Of a DNA stretch of 64,000 bases, positions 24,964 through 33,472 are shown in pieces (the stretch's first letter is position 1; every line of letters starts with the position of its first letter). The DNA comes from G963668185 sp963668185 (lineage in GTDB: Bacteria; Chloroflexota; Dehalococcoidia; Lucifugimonadales; G963668185): positions 1,612,001-1,676,000 of the forward strand of contig OY764162.1 of the NCBI GenBank assembly GCA_963668185.1, in the 5' to 3' direction. The position numbers and the translations under genes are program-made. A model generated the notes under the pieces. That model had not been told where the DNA came from. It saw only the letters and a list, made by a program, of their open reading frames with translations, and did not search any database.

Positions 24964-26260
24964 GCTGGGCATCCTCGCCCTGGTTCCCGTCTTTGCGGCC
25001 GCCGCCTTCGCGGGCGCGTACTTCTACTACTACGAGGGCAGTTCCGTCAGGGACGCGCCGGCGCGCGTGCCGTACGAGGAGATTGCGCCCTACACCGCGC
25101 CCTCGCAGGTGACGCCCGACTCGCCGGCAATCCAGGTCCGGAACGGCCTGCTGGTCGTGGACGCGTTGCACCGCAACGCATTCAAGGAGACGGAAGTTAC
25201 CGAGCTCGTCTCAAAGGCCTCGAACCGCGGGTACACAGTCGAATTCCTGGGCAGTTTCGTTCCCGAGAGAGTTGAGGCCAGGCTGGCCGTTCTGGAGGAG
25301 AAGCTGCGCGGAGCGGACACGCTTCTGGTAATCCTGCCGCGCGATGCGTACACGGAGGCCGAAGCGGCGCTCGTGGAGCGCTTCGTCGAAAAAGGCGGCA
25401 AGCTCCTGCTGGTCTCCGATCCTTCGCGCACTCACCAAATCAACTCTCTGGCCAAGAGATTCGGCCTGAACTTTCAGCCGGACTACCTCTACGACACCGT
25501 CGAATACGATCAGAACTTCAGGCACATCTTCGTCAGTGACTTTCAGCCCGATGCCTTGACGGCCGGCCTCGACTCGATCCTGCTGGAGTACGCAGGTTCG
25601 GTCCGTTCCTCGGGGCCGGGGCTGGCGTTCGCCGGGCCGAACACCAAGTCTTCCATTCTCGACACCGAAGAGACGCTCAACCCCATCGCTTGGGGAGACA
25701 GCCCCAACGTGCTGGCTCTGGGCGACTTCACCTTCATGGTCCCGTCCAACAGCTTCGTGCTGGACAACGACAGATTCATTTCGAACATCGCCGACTTCAT
25801 GACGGACAGCGAGAGGCGCTTCGACCTGGGCGACTTTCCTTACTTCTACGAGAGCGGCCCTGACGCCGACGTGGACATCCTTCTTGGACAGTCCTCGCTT
25901 TATAACATCGGCCTCCGGATGAGAAACGGGCTGGCCTCCAATGACATCGCCTCGCAGATCAGCGGCATAGAGGACACGAGCCGCGACTCGGTGTTCCTGG
26001 GCCTGTACGACGACGTGGCCCAAGTCAGCCACTATCTTCAGGCGGCCGGCGTCAGGATCGACGATTCGCTTGGCACGCCGTTCGGGCCGGAACTCGAACT
26101 GGAAGGGACGTCTGTCGTGGCGCTCGCCCAGGACGGAGACCGTGACATGCTTGTGGCGCTGGCCGACTCGGAAGATACCCTGTCGGACGCCGTTGACAGC
26201 CTGATCCGAGGCAGCTTCAGAGACAGCCTGGTCAGTGATTATGTGGGAGTTCGAGAGTAG
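24953..26260 (+). CDS. DUF4350-like membrane-anchored protein
   Basis: A 435-residue protein with one N-terminal membrane helix and a long outside part. Residues about 60-250 resemble DUF4350/GldG-type domains (Rossmann-like): NGLLVVDALHRNAF, VTELVSKASNRGYTVEFL, DTLLVILPRDAYTEAEA and FVEKGGKLLLVSDPS. The remainder (ALGDFTFMVPSNSFVLDND, DFPYFYESG) continues that family. Homologues lie next to ABC exporters or membrane proteases and have no known catalysis. It overlaps sppA and is two bases from the next lipoprotein, which suggests a joint membrane complex. Confidence 0.65.
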   Translation: MLLKLGILALVPVFAAAAFAGAYFYYYEGSSVRDAPARVPYEEIAPYTAPSQVTPDSPAIQVRNGLLVVDALHRNAFKETEVTELVSKASNRGYTVEFLGSFVPERVEARLAVLEEKLRGADTLLVILPRDAYTEAEAALVERFVEKGGKLLLVSDPSRTHQINSLAKRFGLNFQPDYLYDTVEYDQNFRHIFVSDFQPDALTAGLDSILLEYAGSVRSSGPGLAFAGPNTKSSILDTEETLNPIAWGDSPNVLALGDFTFMVPSNSFVLDNDRFISNIADFMTDSERRFDLGDFPYFYESGPDADVDILLGQSSLYNIGLRMRNGLASNDIASQISGIEDTSRDSVFLGLYDDVAQVSHYLQAAGVRIDDSLGTPFGPELELEGTSVVALAQDGDRDMLVALADSEDTLSDAVDSLIRGSFRDSLVSDYVGVRE

Positions 26261-26262
26261 AT

Positions 26263-27747
26263 ATGAGATTTGGCCTAAGCCCCGTTTTCTTCCTGCCGGT
26301 ACTGCTGCTTCTCATGGCGTTCGCAATCGCTTGCGAAAGCACGATCAGCCCTGACGCCGGAGCGGTCACAGGGGTTCAGTCGACGCCGGCACCCACGCAG
26401 ACCATTACGCCCCTGACGGATGCCGAGCGCGCCGCGCTGGGAGAGTTCGCTCAGCAACTTGAGGCCATAGACGACGAGTGGGATCGGATACACGAGGAGT
26501 TTGACACCTGGCGCGCCGGATTGACGGAATGCCACGTGAGTTCCGTGCAGCAGGCTCTGCGCATCTTCGCGGCAGACAGCAACAGCGTGACCGAGCAGGC
26601 AAGGGATATCCCCAGGACGACAGTCACCTCGGAGATGGCAGACATGCTTATCGAGGCGGCGGCGGCAGAGGAGACCTCTTTCCGGCAACTGCGTGACCGC
26701 TGGCAGCCGACGAACATATCGCTGTTCGAGCTCGTCGAGCAGCAACGCTCGGCGTCGTCTCGAGCGCAGTTGAAGGTCGAGGACCTGGCGTTGGAACTGC
26801 ACGAAAGATACGCTGAAGCCTACACGGAGGAAGAGGTCGAAGCCGCCGAAGAGTTGGAGGCCGCCTTCGATGAACTGCGGGACTCCTGGCGCCAGCTACA
26901 CGAGGACTACCGGGACTTGCGAGGCGAGCACGACACGCTGGACGGCGCTACCCTCGTTCATCGATACGGGCATCTGGCTGAGCAGTCCGCCCGGATCGTT
27001 GCTGGAGCGGCTGACCTGCCCACCGCGGAAGTCACAGAGGACCTCGTAGAATCGTTGTTGGACGCCGCCAACGAAGAGCAGTCCACTCTCCTCCAGCTTG
27101 TTTCGGGACTGACGACGCTGGTCTATGGGACGTCGGACTCCAATGGCGATCAGGCCCAATCGGCTTCCAATTCACGGGCCGAATCGGACGGGATTTCCGA
27201 TGGGCAGGCAACCCAGGCCGCGGCGGCGAACTCAGGCGCTGAAGTGAACCTGGCGGCGCTGCTGGATGCGACGGACGCGGCATTTGACGAAAGCAAAGAA
27301 GCCCAGCGCAGAGTCGCCCGGACGATCGATGAGATAGTTGAGGGCGACTTAGCGAAAAAGCTGGCGGAAGTCGAGAGCTTCCAGTCCTACTATGAAAAGC
27401 TGGTCATGGAGTGGGATGGTTTCCTCCAGAAGTACGACGAGTGGCGAAGCACTGAAGGAGGATGCGACCGCGTGGCAGTCGCCGAGTCCCTGAGCCGGTT
27501 CAACCTCCGCTTCGGAGAGTTGGGCCGCAAGGTCCGCGATCTGCCCCAGTCCGGCCTGCTGCTTCCGATGTACGCGCTGATGGTGCAGGCGGTGGACGGC
27601 GAAGAGGTGGCGATGCGCACCCTGTACAACGCATGGCGGCCCTTCACAGTGGATGCCTTCAGAGCGGCAGACAGCGAGCGCATGAACTCGGACCGGCTCC
27701 GGCGCCAGGCGGGCATCGCGCTACAGGAACTCCGCGAGCGGCCCTGA
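26263..27747 (+). CDS. Helical lipoprotein with three related segments
   Basis: A 494-residue exported lipoprotein (lipobox AIAC, Cys24) of unknown function. It is almost entirely helical with three related segments: EWDRIHEEFDTWRAGLTEC then a helix ending in RDIPRTTVTSEM (about 75-150); SWRQLHEDYRDLRGEHDTL with AADLPTAEVTEDL (about 210-275); and EWDGFLQKYDEWRSTEGGC with RDLPQSGLLLP (about 385-440). Each has a W..H/L..Y/FD.WR helix followed by a -DLP- turn and a second helix pair. It starts two bases after the previous stop. A scaffold or adaptor for the SppA/DUF4350 proteins is possible. Confidence 0.7.
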   Translation: MRFGLSPVFFLPVLLLLMAFAIACESTISPDAGAVTGVQSTPAPTQTITPLTDAERAALGEFAQQLEAIDDEWDRIHEEFDTWRAGLTECHVSSVQQALRIFAADSNSVTEQARDIPRTTVTSEMADMLIEAAAAEETSFRQLRDRWQPTNISLFELVEQQRSASSRAQLKVEDLALELHERYAEAYTEEEVEAAEELEAAFDELRDSWRQLHEDYRDLRGEHDTLDGATLVHRYGHLAEQSARIVAGAADLPTAEVTEDLVESLLDAANEEQSTLLQLVSGLTTLVYGTSDSNGDQAQSASNSRAESDGISDGQATQAAAANSGAEVNLAALLDATDAAFDESKEAQRRVARTIDEIVEGDLAKKLAEVESFQSYYEKLVMEWDGFLQKYDEWRSTEGGCDRVAVAESLSRFNLRFGELGRKVRDLPQSGLLLPMYALMVQAVDGEEVAMRTLYNAWRPFTVDAFRAADSERMNSDRLRRQAGIALQELRERP

Positions 27748-27806
27748 CGGTATGCGGCAGATTAGGCCACGGCGCTCGCTGTCAGGCTGCGCTCCAAGCT
27801 TCACGC

Positions 27807-28100
27807 CTAGAACCCGGATACTGTCTCTTGCTGGCATTCGACGATCTCGATGCCGTCGCGCCCGCGTTCGATGAAGTCCAGCACGGCTGCCAGCATTTTC
27901 TCGGCCACTACCGGATCGTTGCTTACGCTGGTCACTCCCAGCGTCGCGGCCTGCCAGGAGTCGTGATCGCCGACCTCGGCGATGGAGACGTTGAACTTGT
28001 TGCGCACCCTGGCGCACAGCGAGCCGATGACGCCGCGCTTGCCCTTCAGGCTGTGAACGCCGTGCATCCGCAGGACGATCCGACAGACGCCTACGTGCAT
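27807..28100 (-). CDS. DUF503 (YlxP-like) small protein
   Basis: A 97-residue protein. The start is set at ATG 28100, where MHVGVCRIVLRMHGVHSLKG matches the DUF503/YlxP N-terminus; the frame extends 16 codons further upstream. The core KGKRGVIGSLCARVRNKFNVSIAEVG is shown in part and ends with FIERGRDGIEIVECQQE. YlxP genes often sit beside nusA-infB-rbfA in other bacteria; here it stands alone, divergent from the L21 operon. The function is not known, although a link to ribosome maturation has been suggested for the family. Confidence 0.82.
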   Translation of the reverse strand: MHVGVCRIVLRMHGVHSLKGKRGVIGSLCARVRNKFNVSIAEVGDHDSWQAATLGVTSVSNDPVVAEKMLAAVLDFIERGRDGIEIVECQQETVSGF

Positions 28101-28162
28101 GGCGGATGGACGGGGGCATGCGGGAAGTACATCCGAGAATGTTATCACCGGAGGTTATCTCC

Positions 28163-28192
28163 TTGACCAGCTACGTGCCGCGTGCTTACAAT
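28163..28192 (+). promoter_or_regulatory. Promoter of L21-L27-L31 operon, TTGACC-N18-TACAAT
   Basis: TTGACC (28163-28168) and TACAAT (28187-28192) are 18 bases apart. The L21 TTG start at 28215 follows 22 bases later, with GAGG at 28203-28206 as ribosome-binding site. There is no room for an autoregulatory L21 leader. Confidence 0.65.
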
Positions 28193-28214
28193 TCTTGCCA
28201 GTGAGGTTGATACG

Positions 28215-28529
28215 TTGGCGAAGTACGCGATAGTCGAAACGGGCAGCAAACAGTACAAGGTCGCCCCCGGCGACACCATCCGGGTGGAGACACTGCCCGG
28301 CGACGTGGGAGACAGGATCGAGTTGACCGACGTCGTCATGACTTCGGACGATGGCGTCGTGTCCGTCGGCTCGCCCACGGTGCCGGACGCGAAGGTCAGC
28401 GCCGAGGTGGTCGGCGTCGGGCGGGACAAGAAGATCGTGGTGTTCAAGTACAAGGCCAAGACGCGCTACCGACGGCGCAACGGACATCGCCAGCCGTACA
28501 CAGACCTCAAGATTCTAGACATATCCTGA
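28215..28529 (+). CDS. rplU: 50S ribosomal protein L21
   Basis: A 104-residue large-subunit protein. The TTG at 28215 is preferred because AKYAIVETGSKQYKV aligns with the L21 N-terminus and GAGG lies eight bases before it. VVFKYKAKTRYRRRNGHRQP matches the conserved rRNA-binding C-terminal region. The order rplU-rpmA is universal in bacteria; L27 starts 23 bases later. Confidence 0.95.
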   Translation: MAKYAIVETGSKQYKVAPGDTIRVETLPGDVGDRIELTDVVMTSDDGVVSVGSPTVPDAKVSAEVVGVGRDKKIVVFKYKAKTRYRRRNGHRQPYTDLKILDIS

Positions 28530-28552
28530 AGGCGCGAGAGAGGTAATCAGCA

Positions 28553-28807
28553 ATGGCGCACAAGAAGGGCGGCGGCAGCACAAGGAACGGGCGCGACAGC
28601 GCCGGCAGGCGGCTCGGCGTTAAGCGTTACGACACCGAGGTCGTAACCGCCGGGACGATCATCGTGCGCCAGCGAGGCACGAGGATACTGCCCGGTCGCA
28701 ACGTGGGGCTCGGCAAGGACCACACGCTGTTCGCGCTGATCGACGGCTCGGTAAAGTTCGAGCACCAGACCAAGTCCAAGAAGCGCGCCAGCGTTTACCC
28801 CGTCTAA
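28553..28807 (+). CDS. rpmA: 50S ribosomal protein L27
   Basis: An 84-residue protein starting MAHKKGGGSTRNGRDSAGRR, the L27 N-terminal tail that reaches the peptidyl-transferase centre. No N-terminal extension requiring cleavage (as in Firmicutes) is present. IIVRQRGTRILPGRNVGLG is the family core. It sits between L21 and L31. Confidence 0.97.
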   Translation: MAHKKGGGSTRNGRDSAGRRLGVKRYDTEVVTAGTIIVRQRGTRILPGRNVGLGKDHTLFALIDGSVKFEHQTKSKKRASVYPV

Positions 28808-28823
28808 CGGAGATAGTTTACTG

Positions 28824-29027
28824 ATGAGGACCGGCATACACCCCGATTACTTCCCCGAGGCGGTTGTTACCTGCTCATGCGGCTCGTCCTACGTGACGGG
28901 CGCCACGAGGCCGGAGCTTCGAGTCGAGGTCTGCAATCGCTGCCACCCGTTCTTCACGGGCGAGCAGCGCATCGTTGACACCGAGGGCAGAGTCGAGAGG
29001 CTCAAGCGGCGATTCAACCTGGAGTAG
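28824..29027 (+). CDS. rpmE: 50S ribosomal protein L31
   Basis: A 67-residue protein with MRTGIHPDYFPEAVVTCSCG and VEVCNRCHPFFTGEQRIVDT. The CxC...CxxC pattern marks the zinc-binding (C+) L31 type. It lies 16 bases after L27 and is followed by a strong terminator, which closes the ribosomal protein operon. Confidence 0.97.
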   Translation: MRTGIHPDYFPEAVVTCSCGSSYVTGATRPELRVEVCNRCHPFFTGEQRIVDTEGRVERLKRRFNLE

Positions 29028-29052
29028 CGCGGCTACAGACCATCGCGCCGCG

Positions 29053-29085
29053 AGGGGTGAGAAATGTCTCACCCCTTATTCTTTT
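29053..29085 (+). terminator. Rho-independent terminator after rpmE
   Basis: AGGGGTGAGA and TCTCACCCCT form a perfect 10-base-pair stem with loop AATG, followed by TATTCTTTT. This is the clearest intrinsic terminator in the window. Confidence 0.9.
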
Positions 29086-29169
29086 GTGGGAGTTCACGGC
29101 TGATTCAAAGGACGACCATGCTTCGCACAGGCTGCGCCCTGCGGTCGGACCGAGTGGATTCGCAGGCCG

Positions 29170-30051
29170 GTGCCTGAACGCGTGACGTACGGCGGCCAGG
29201 CCGTACTCGAAGGCGTCATGATCCGGGGCCGCGAGCACGCCTCCGTCGCCGTTCGCCGGCCTGACGGCACGATCGCGCAGACCAGCATACCGCTCGGCGG
29301 CTGGCTTACAGGCCGCATGCGCCGCGTCCCGCTGGTGCGCGGCGTCCTGACGCTGGCCGAGACGCTTACGCTGGGGATGCGCGCCCTCAGCTATTCGGCG
29401 GGCGTCGCCGCCGAGGCCGAGGGCGAAGAGCTTGGCAAGGGAGCGATGGCCGTGATGCTCTTTCTGTCTTTGGCCCTGGCGATCGCGCTGTTCTTTCTCA
29501 CGCCGCTCTTCGCGAGCAGGCCGTTCGAGGGCATGCTCGGCTCGGACATCCTCAGCAACGTCGTGGAAGGGCTGATCCGCCTCGGCCTGTTCCTCGGATA
29601 CCTGGTGTTGATCAGCCGGATGCGAGACATCCGCCGCGTGTTCATGTACCACGGCGCGGAGCACATGACGATCCACGCCCAGGAACGCGGGGACCCGCTC
29701 GACGTGCCGTCGATTCGCAAGTACCCGACGGCGCATCCCCGGTGCGGCACGGCGTTTCTGCTTGTCGTCATGGTGGTGGCCGTGGCGGTGTTCGTATTCG
29801 CGGGCCGCGACCCGCTGTGGTGGCTGATCTCGTCAAGGGTGCTGCTGGTCCCGGCCATAGCCGCAGTGAGCTACGAACTGATCCGCTTCAGCGGACTTCA
29901 CGCGACGAATCCGCTCGTGCGCCTGATCAACGCGCCCAGCCTCTGGCTTCAGGCGCTGACGACGCGCGAGCCGGACGACGACCAGATCGAGGTGGCGGTC
30001 AGCGCGATGACGCACGCGCTGGAAACCGACAAGACTCCCGCAGGGGCCTAG
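29170..30051 (+). CDS. DUF1385 (YqhQ-like) membrane protein
   Basis: A 293-residue protein that starts at GTG 29170. It opens with the DUF1385 signature YGGQAVLEGVMIRGR, and carries MYHGAEHMTIHAQERG and KYPTAHPRCGTAFL, His/Cys-rich motifs of the family. Two to four membrane helices are predicted (about 92-112, 128-150, 195-235). DUF1385 often follows rpmE and precedes prfA in Chloroflexota and Firmicutes; here prfA does not follow. Its end overlaps that of hisIE on the other strand by four bases. No biochemical role is established for the family. Confidence 0.88.
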   Translation: MPERVTYGGQAVLEGVMIRGREHASVAVRRPDGTIAQTSIPLGGWLTGRMRRVPLVRGVLTLAETLTLGMRALSYSAGVAAEAEGEELGKGAMAVMLFLSLALAIALFFLTPLFASRPFEGMLGSDILSNVVEGLIRLGLFLGYLVLISRMRDIRRVFMYHGAEHMTIHAQERGDPLDVPSIRKYPTAHPRCGTAFLLVVMVVAVAVFVFAGRDPLWWLISSRVLLVPAIAAVSYELIRFSGLHATNPLVRLINAPSLWLQALTTREPDDDQIEVAVSAMTHALETDKTPAGA

Positions 30052-30665
30052 CTGCTTCTCTCCCTCAGCTTGGCCCACACCTGCTCGGGCCGCACGCCGG
30101 TCGCGGCCAGCAGCACGAGGGTGTGATACAGCAGGTCCGCCGCCTCTTCCGCGACCTCTTCTCTGTCACCGCCCATGCCTGCTATCGCGGCCTCGCCCGC
30201 CTCTTCGATCACCTTCTTGCTGACGCGGGCGACGCCTTCGCTGAGCAGCTCCCCCGTGTAGCTGCCGTCCGGCATCTCTTCCTTGCGGTCCTGGATCACG
30301 GAGAACAGGTCTTCGAGGATGCGGGGGCCCTTCGCCACCCTCTCGAAGTCCGGCATCTCGTCGAACGGCATGAAGAAGCAAGTCTGGCTACCGGTGTGGC
30401 AGATCGGACCGTCCGGGTTCACCTGGAGCAGCAGCGTGTCGCCGTCGCAGTCCATCGAGGCCGACTCATACCGCATGTAGTTGCCGGACACTTCGCCCTT
30501 GTGCCACATGTCGGACCGGCTGCGGCTGTAGAACCAGACGTCGCCGCCCTCCATCGTGCGCTTCAGCGCGCCGGGGTTCATGTAGCCGAGCATGATCACG
30601 TCCTTCGTCCGCGCGTCCTGGGCCACGGCGGGGACTAAGCCGTTCTCGTCAAGCTGAATGGGCAT
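30048..30665 (-). CDS. hisIE: Bifunctional phosphoribosyl-AMP cyclohydrolase / phosphoribosyl-ATP pyrophosphatase
   Basis: A 205-residue fusion for steps 2 and 3 of histidine synthesis. HisI half (about 1-110): MLGYMNPGALKRT, WFYSRSRSDMWHKGE, the metal site ESASMDCDGDTLL and PICHTGSQTCFF. HisE half (about 115-205): LEDLFSVIQDRKEEMPDGSYT, KVIEEAGEAAIAG and EEAADLLYHTLVLLA, an all-alpha NTP-pyrophosphohydrolase fold. It is the last gene of the minus-strand his cluster. Confidence 0.95.
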   Translation of the reverse strand: MPIQLDENGLVPAVAQDARTKDVIMLGYMNPGALKRTMEGGDVWFYSRSRSDMWHKGEVSGNYMRYESASMDCDGDTLLLQVNPDGPICHTGSQTCFFMPFDEMPDFERVAKGPRILEDLFSVIQDRKEEMPDGSYTGELLSEGVARVSKKVIEEAGEAAIAGMGGDREEVAEEAADLLYHTLVLLAATGVRPEQVWAKLRERSS

Positions 30666-30698
30666 CGAAGTCCTCCATGCGTATGTGTATGCGAATCT

Positions 30699-31484
30699 TC
30701 AGCCTTCTACGGGACGTACCGGGACCCCGCGGCCGGCGAGGTACTCCTTGACCTCGGCGATCTTGTACTCGCCGTAGTGGAAGATGCTGGCGGCCAGCAC
30801 CGCGTCCGCGCGGCCTTCCACCAGCGCGTCGTACATGTGCTCCGGGCCGCCCGCCCCGCCGCTGGCGATGACGGGAATGCCCACCGCCTCGGACACCGCC
30901 CTGTTCAGGGCGAGGTCGTACCCTTTGCGGCGGCCGTCTTCGTCCATGCTGTTCACCACGATCTCGCCTGCGCCGAGCTCCGCCGCCCTCGCGGCCCACT
31001 CCACGGCGTCGAGCCGGGTCGGGCGTCCTGAGCCGTCGCCCGTCCGCACGCGCACGTCCCAGCGCGCAGTCGGCGACCTGCTGTCCCTGATAGCGTCCAG
31101 CCCCAGCACAACGCACTGGCTGCCGAACGCGCGCGCGGACTCCTCGATCAAGGCCGGGTTTTCCACCGCTGCCGTGTTGATCGACACCTTGTCCGCGCCG
31201 GCGTTAAGCATCCGCGCCATGTCGTCAACGCTCCGCAGGCCGCCGCCCACCGAAAGTGGGATGAAGACCTCGTTGGCCGCCTGCCTCACCACGTCCAGCA
31301 TGACATCGCGTTCGTCAGCCGAGGCCGTGATGTCGTAGAAGACCAACTCGTCCGCGCCCTCGGCGTCGTACTGCGCCGCCAACTCCGCCGGATCGCCCGC
31401 GTCGCGATGGTCCTGGAACCTGACGCCCTTCACGACCCGGCCCGCCTTCACGTCGAGGCAAGGGATGATCCGCCTGGCAAGCAA
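30699..31484 (-). CDS. hisF: Imidazole glycerol phosphate synthase cyclase subunit
   Basis: A 261-residue TIM barrel that uses ammonia from HisH to make IGP and AICAR. Catalytic Asp11 is in RRIIPCLDVKAGRVVKGV; the second Asp lies in VVLGLDAIRD. Phosphate-binding loops LSVGGGLRS and ASGGAGGPEHM are present. It partners HisH encoded at 32810-33454. A methyltransferase gene separates it from hisA. Confidence 0.96.
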   Translation of the reverse strand: MLARRIIPCLDVKAGRVVKGVRFQDHRDAGDPAELAAQYDAEGADELVFYDITASADERDVMLDVVRQAANEVFIPLSVGGGLRSVDDMARMLNAGADKVSINTAAVENPALIEESARAFGSQCVVLGLDAIRDSRSPTARWDVRVRTGDGSGRPTRLDAVEWAARAAELGAGEIVVNSMDEDGRRKGYDLALNRAVSEAVGIPVIASGGAGGPEHMYDALVEGRADAVLAASIFHYGEYKIAEVKEYLAGRGVPVRPVEG

Positions 31485-31489
31485 GTCGC

Positions 31490-32059
31490 TTACTTTCGCA
31501 TCACGATCATGTAGTGCTCTGGGTTCAGGTCCAGCCGGGCGGTGTACCGCATTCCCACGTCCTCCGTCATCTTGCGCATGTCATCCTCGGGAATGCGCCG
31601 CTTCAACGGCGGGCCGTAGTCCGTCTCGACCTTGTGCCACTCCATGATCGTAAGCCAGCCGCCCTTCTTGAGCGTGCGTTTGACCTCCCTCAACAGCCGC
31701 TTGCGGCTGCTGACCTCCTGGAACACGAAGGCCATGAGGGCTCCGTCGATAGACCCGGACTCGACCGGAAGCTTTATCTCCTCCGACACCGCGAACTCCA
31801 CGTTTGTCAGTTTCGCGGCCTCAACGCGCTCCTTGCAGGCGTCCACCATCTCGGGCTGAACGTCAAGCGCGACTACTTTGCCGTCGAAGACGTACTTGGC
31901 CAGCGGAACGGTGAAGTAGCCGGGGCCGCACCCAATGTCCGCGATGTGGTGATGCTTCAGTATCGGGATGGTGGCCAGGACACGATAGATGTCCACCCGG
32001 TCCGCCCTGTCGGGCCCGGTCAGCAAGTCCATCTGGTTAACGTCGAACTTCTTGATCAA
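31490..32059 (-). CDS. Class I SAM-dependent methyltransferase within the his operon
   Basis: A 189-residue methyltransferase. The SAM-binding loop is HIADIGCGPGYFTVPLA, followed by VVALDVQPEMVDAC, IDGALMAFVFQEV and GGWLTIMEWHKVE. It has the plain Methyltransf_11/25 fold with no substrate-specific domain; UbiE-type, arsenite or tRNA targets cannot be separated. It lies between hisF and hisA with gaps of only 5 and 16 bases, so it is cotranscribed with histidine genes, which may be chance or a link to an unknown histidine-related methylation. Confidence 0.82.
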   Translation of the reverse strand: MIKKFDVNQMDLLTGPDRADRVDIYRVLATIPILKHHHIADIGCGPGYFTVPLAKYVFDGKVVALDVQPEMVDACKERVEAAKLTNVEFAVSEEIKLPVESGSIDGALMAFVFQEVSSRKRLLREVKRTLKKGGWLTIMEWHKVETDYGPPLKRRIPEDDMRKMTEDVGMRYTARLDLNPEHYMIVMRK

Positions 32060-32075
32060 TTGTGGTTACCTCGCG

Positions 32076-32801
32076 CTAAGGAAGTACACTCACCGCCGCA
32101 AGCGCCTCTTCCAGATCGATGTCACTAGTATACAGAGCCTTCCCCACGACGGCGGCCTCCACGCCTGTATTCGCAAGCCGGACCAGGTGATCGACGCTCG
32201 CGATTCCACCAGCCGCGATCAGCGACGTGCCCGGCCTCCCCGCGAGGGCTTCCACTTCCGCGAAGTTGGGCTCCGTCAGGGTGCCGTCGCGTGAGACGTC
32301 TGTGAACATGAACCGCGTCACGCCGATGTCCATCATCCGGTCGATCAACTCCGTTGCCCGCAGGCCTCCCCTCTTCAACCACCCGCGCAGCACCACGCCG
32401 CCGTCCCGCGTGTCCACCCCTACCACGAGCCTCTGCGCTCCATATCGGTCGATAAGCTCACACACCAGCGCAGAGTTCTCTACGGCCGCCGTGCCCACGA
32501 TCACCCTGTCCGCTCCGGCGGTCAGCGCGCGGCCCGCGCCCTTCGCCGTCCTCACGCCGCCGCCGAACTGCACCGGCACGTCCACAACGCCAGCGATCCG
32601 TTCCAGGCATCCGAGGTTCGCGGGAACGCCGTCACGGGCGCCGTCAAGATCGACGACGTGGAGCCGGGTCGCGCCAAGTCCCGTCCAATGCTCAGCGACC
32701 GTCTCCGGCGCATCGGAGTACACGGTCTCCTGCGCGAAGTCGCCCTGGAAGAGGCGGACGCATCTCCCGCCCCTCAGGTCGATCGCCGGTATGACCTCCA
32801 C
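32076..32801 (-). CDS. hisA: ProFAR isomerase
   Basis: A 241-residue TIM barrel for step 4 of histidine synthesis. Catalytic Asp8 is in VIPAIDLRGGRCVRL and the second Asp in LVVGVDTRDGG; QFGGGVRT and IAAGGIAS bind the phosphates. Nine bases separate it from hisH upstream. Confidence 0.95.
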   Translation of the reverse strand: MEVIPAIDLRGGRCVRLFQGDFAQETVYSDAPETVAEHWTGLGATRLHVVDLDGARDGVPANLGCLERIAGVVDVPVQFGGGVRTAKGAGRALTAGADRVIVGTAAVENSALVCELIDRYGAQRLVVGVDTRDGGVVLRGWLKRGGLRATELIDRMMDIGVTRFMFTDVSRDGTLTEPNFAEVEALAGRPGTSLIAAGGIASVDHLVRLANTGVEAAVVGKALYTSDIDLEEALAAVSVLP

Positions 32802-32809
32802 CCGCCGCC

Positions 32810-33454
32810 CTACCCTTCCGCGCCGACCTGTCCGTTCGCCGCGATGCGTACGAAGTTCCGGTACACCTCCAGTCCCACGTCGCCACTCTTTTCAGGGTGG
32901 AACTGGACGCCGAGCACGTTGTCCCACGCAACGGCGCTGCAGAACTCAAGGCCATAGGACGTCGTTGAGGCAACTGCATCGTCCAGTTCAGGATCGGCAT
33001 AATACCCGTGAACAAAATAGAAGTAGGAGCCGTTCGGCACGCCTCGCATCATCGCCGGCCTCTGCTTGAGCATCACACGGTTCCAGCCCATGTGCGGCAC
33101 CTTCAGACCGAGGTCCCGCGGAAACCGCCGGACGGCGCCGGGAATCACGCCCAGGCACGGCTCGCCGCCTTCTTCCGAACTCTCCAGAAGGAGTTGCAGG
33201 CCGAGGCAAACCCCGAGGAACGGTCGCCCGCCCGCGATGTACTCTTTAATCGGCTCCACGAGGCATCGCCTGCGGAGCTCGGCCATCGAGGAGTCGCACG
33301 CGCCTTGCCCGGGGAACACAACGCCTGCCGCACGCTCGATCACGCAGGCGTCCGACGTAATCCTGGCGTCCGCGCCGAAGCGCTGGAGAGCGCGCTCAAC
33401 GCTGCGTACGTTGCCCGCGCGGTAGTCGACAATTGCGATGAGAGGCGCTGTCAT
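32810..33454 (-). CDS. hisH: Imidazole glycerol phosphate synthase glutamine amidotransferase subunit
   Basis: A 214-residue class I glutaminase. The nucleophile Cys lies in FLGVCLGLQLLLE; the His-x-Glu dyad is in GVQFHPEKSGD. It delivers ammonia to HisF. It follows the adenosyltransferase gene by 18 bases. Confidence 0.96.
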   Translation of the reverse strand: MTAPLIAIVDYRAGNVRSVERALQRFGADARITSDACVIERAAGVVFPGQGACDSSMAELRRRCLVEPIKEYIAGGRPFLGVCLGLQLLLESSEEGGEPCLGVIPGAVRRFPRDLGLKVPHMGWNRVMLKQRPAMMRGVPNGSYFYFVHGYYADPELDDAVASTTSYGLEFCSAVAWDNVLGVQFHPEKSGDVGLEVYRNFVRIAANGQVGAEG

Positions 33455-33472
33455 GCGGTCAGGTCGCCGGCG

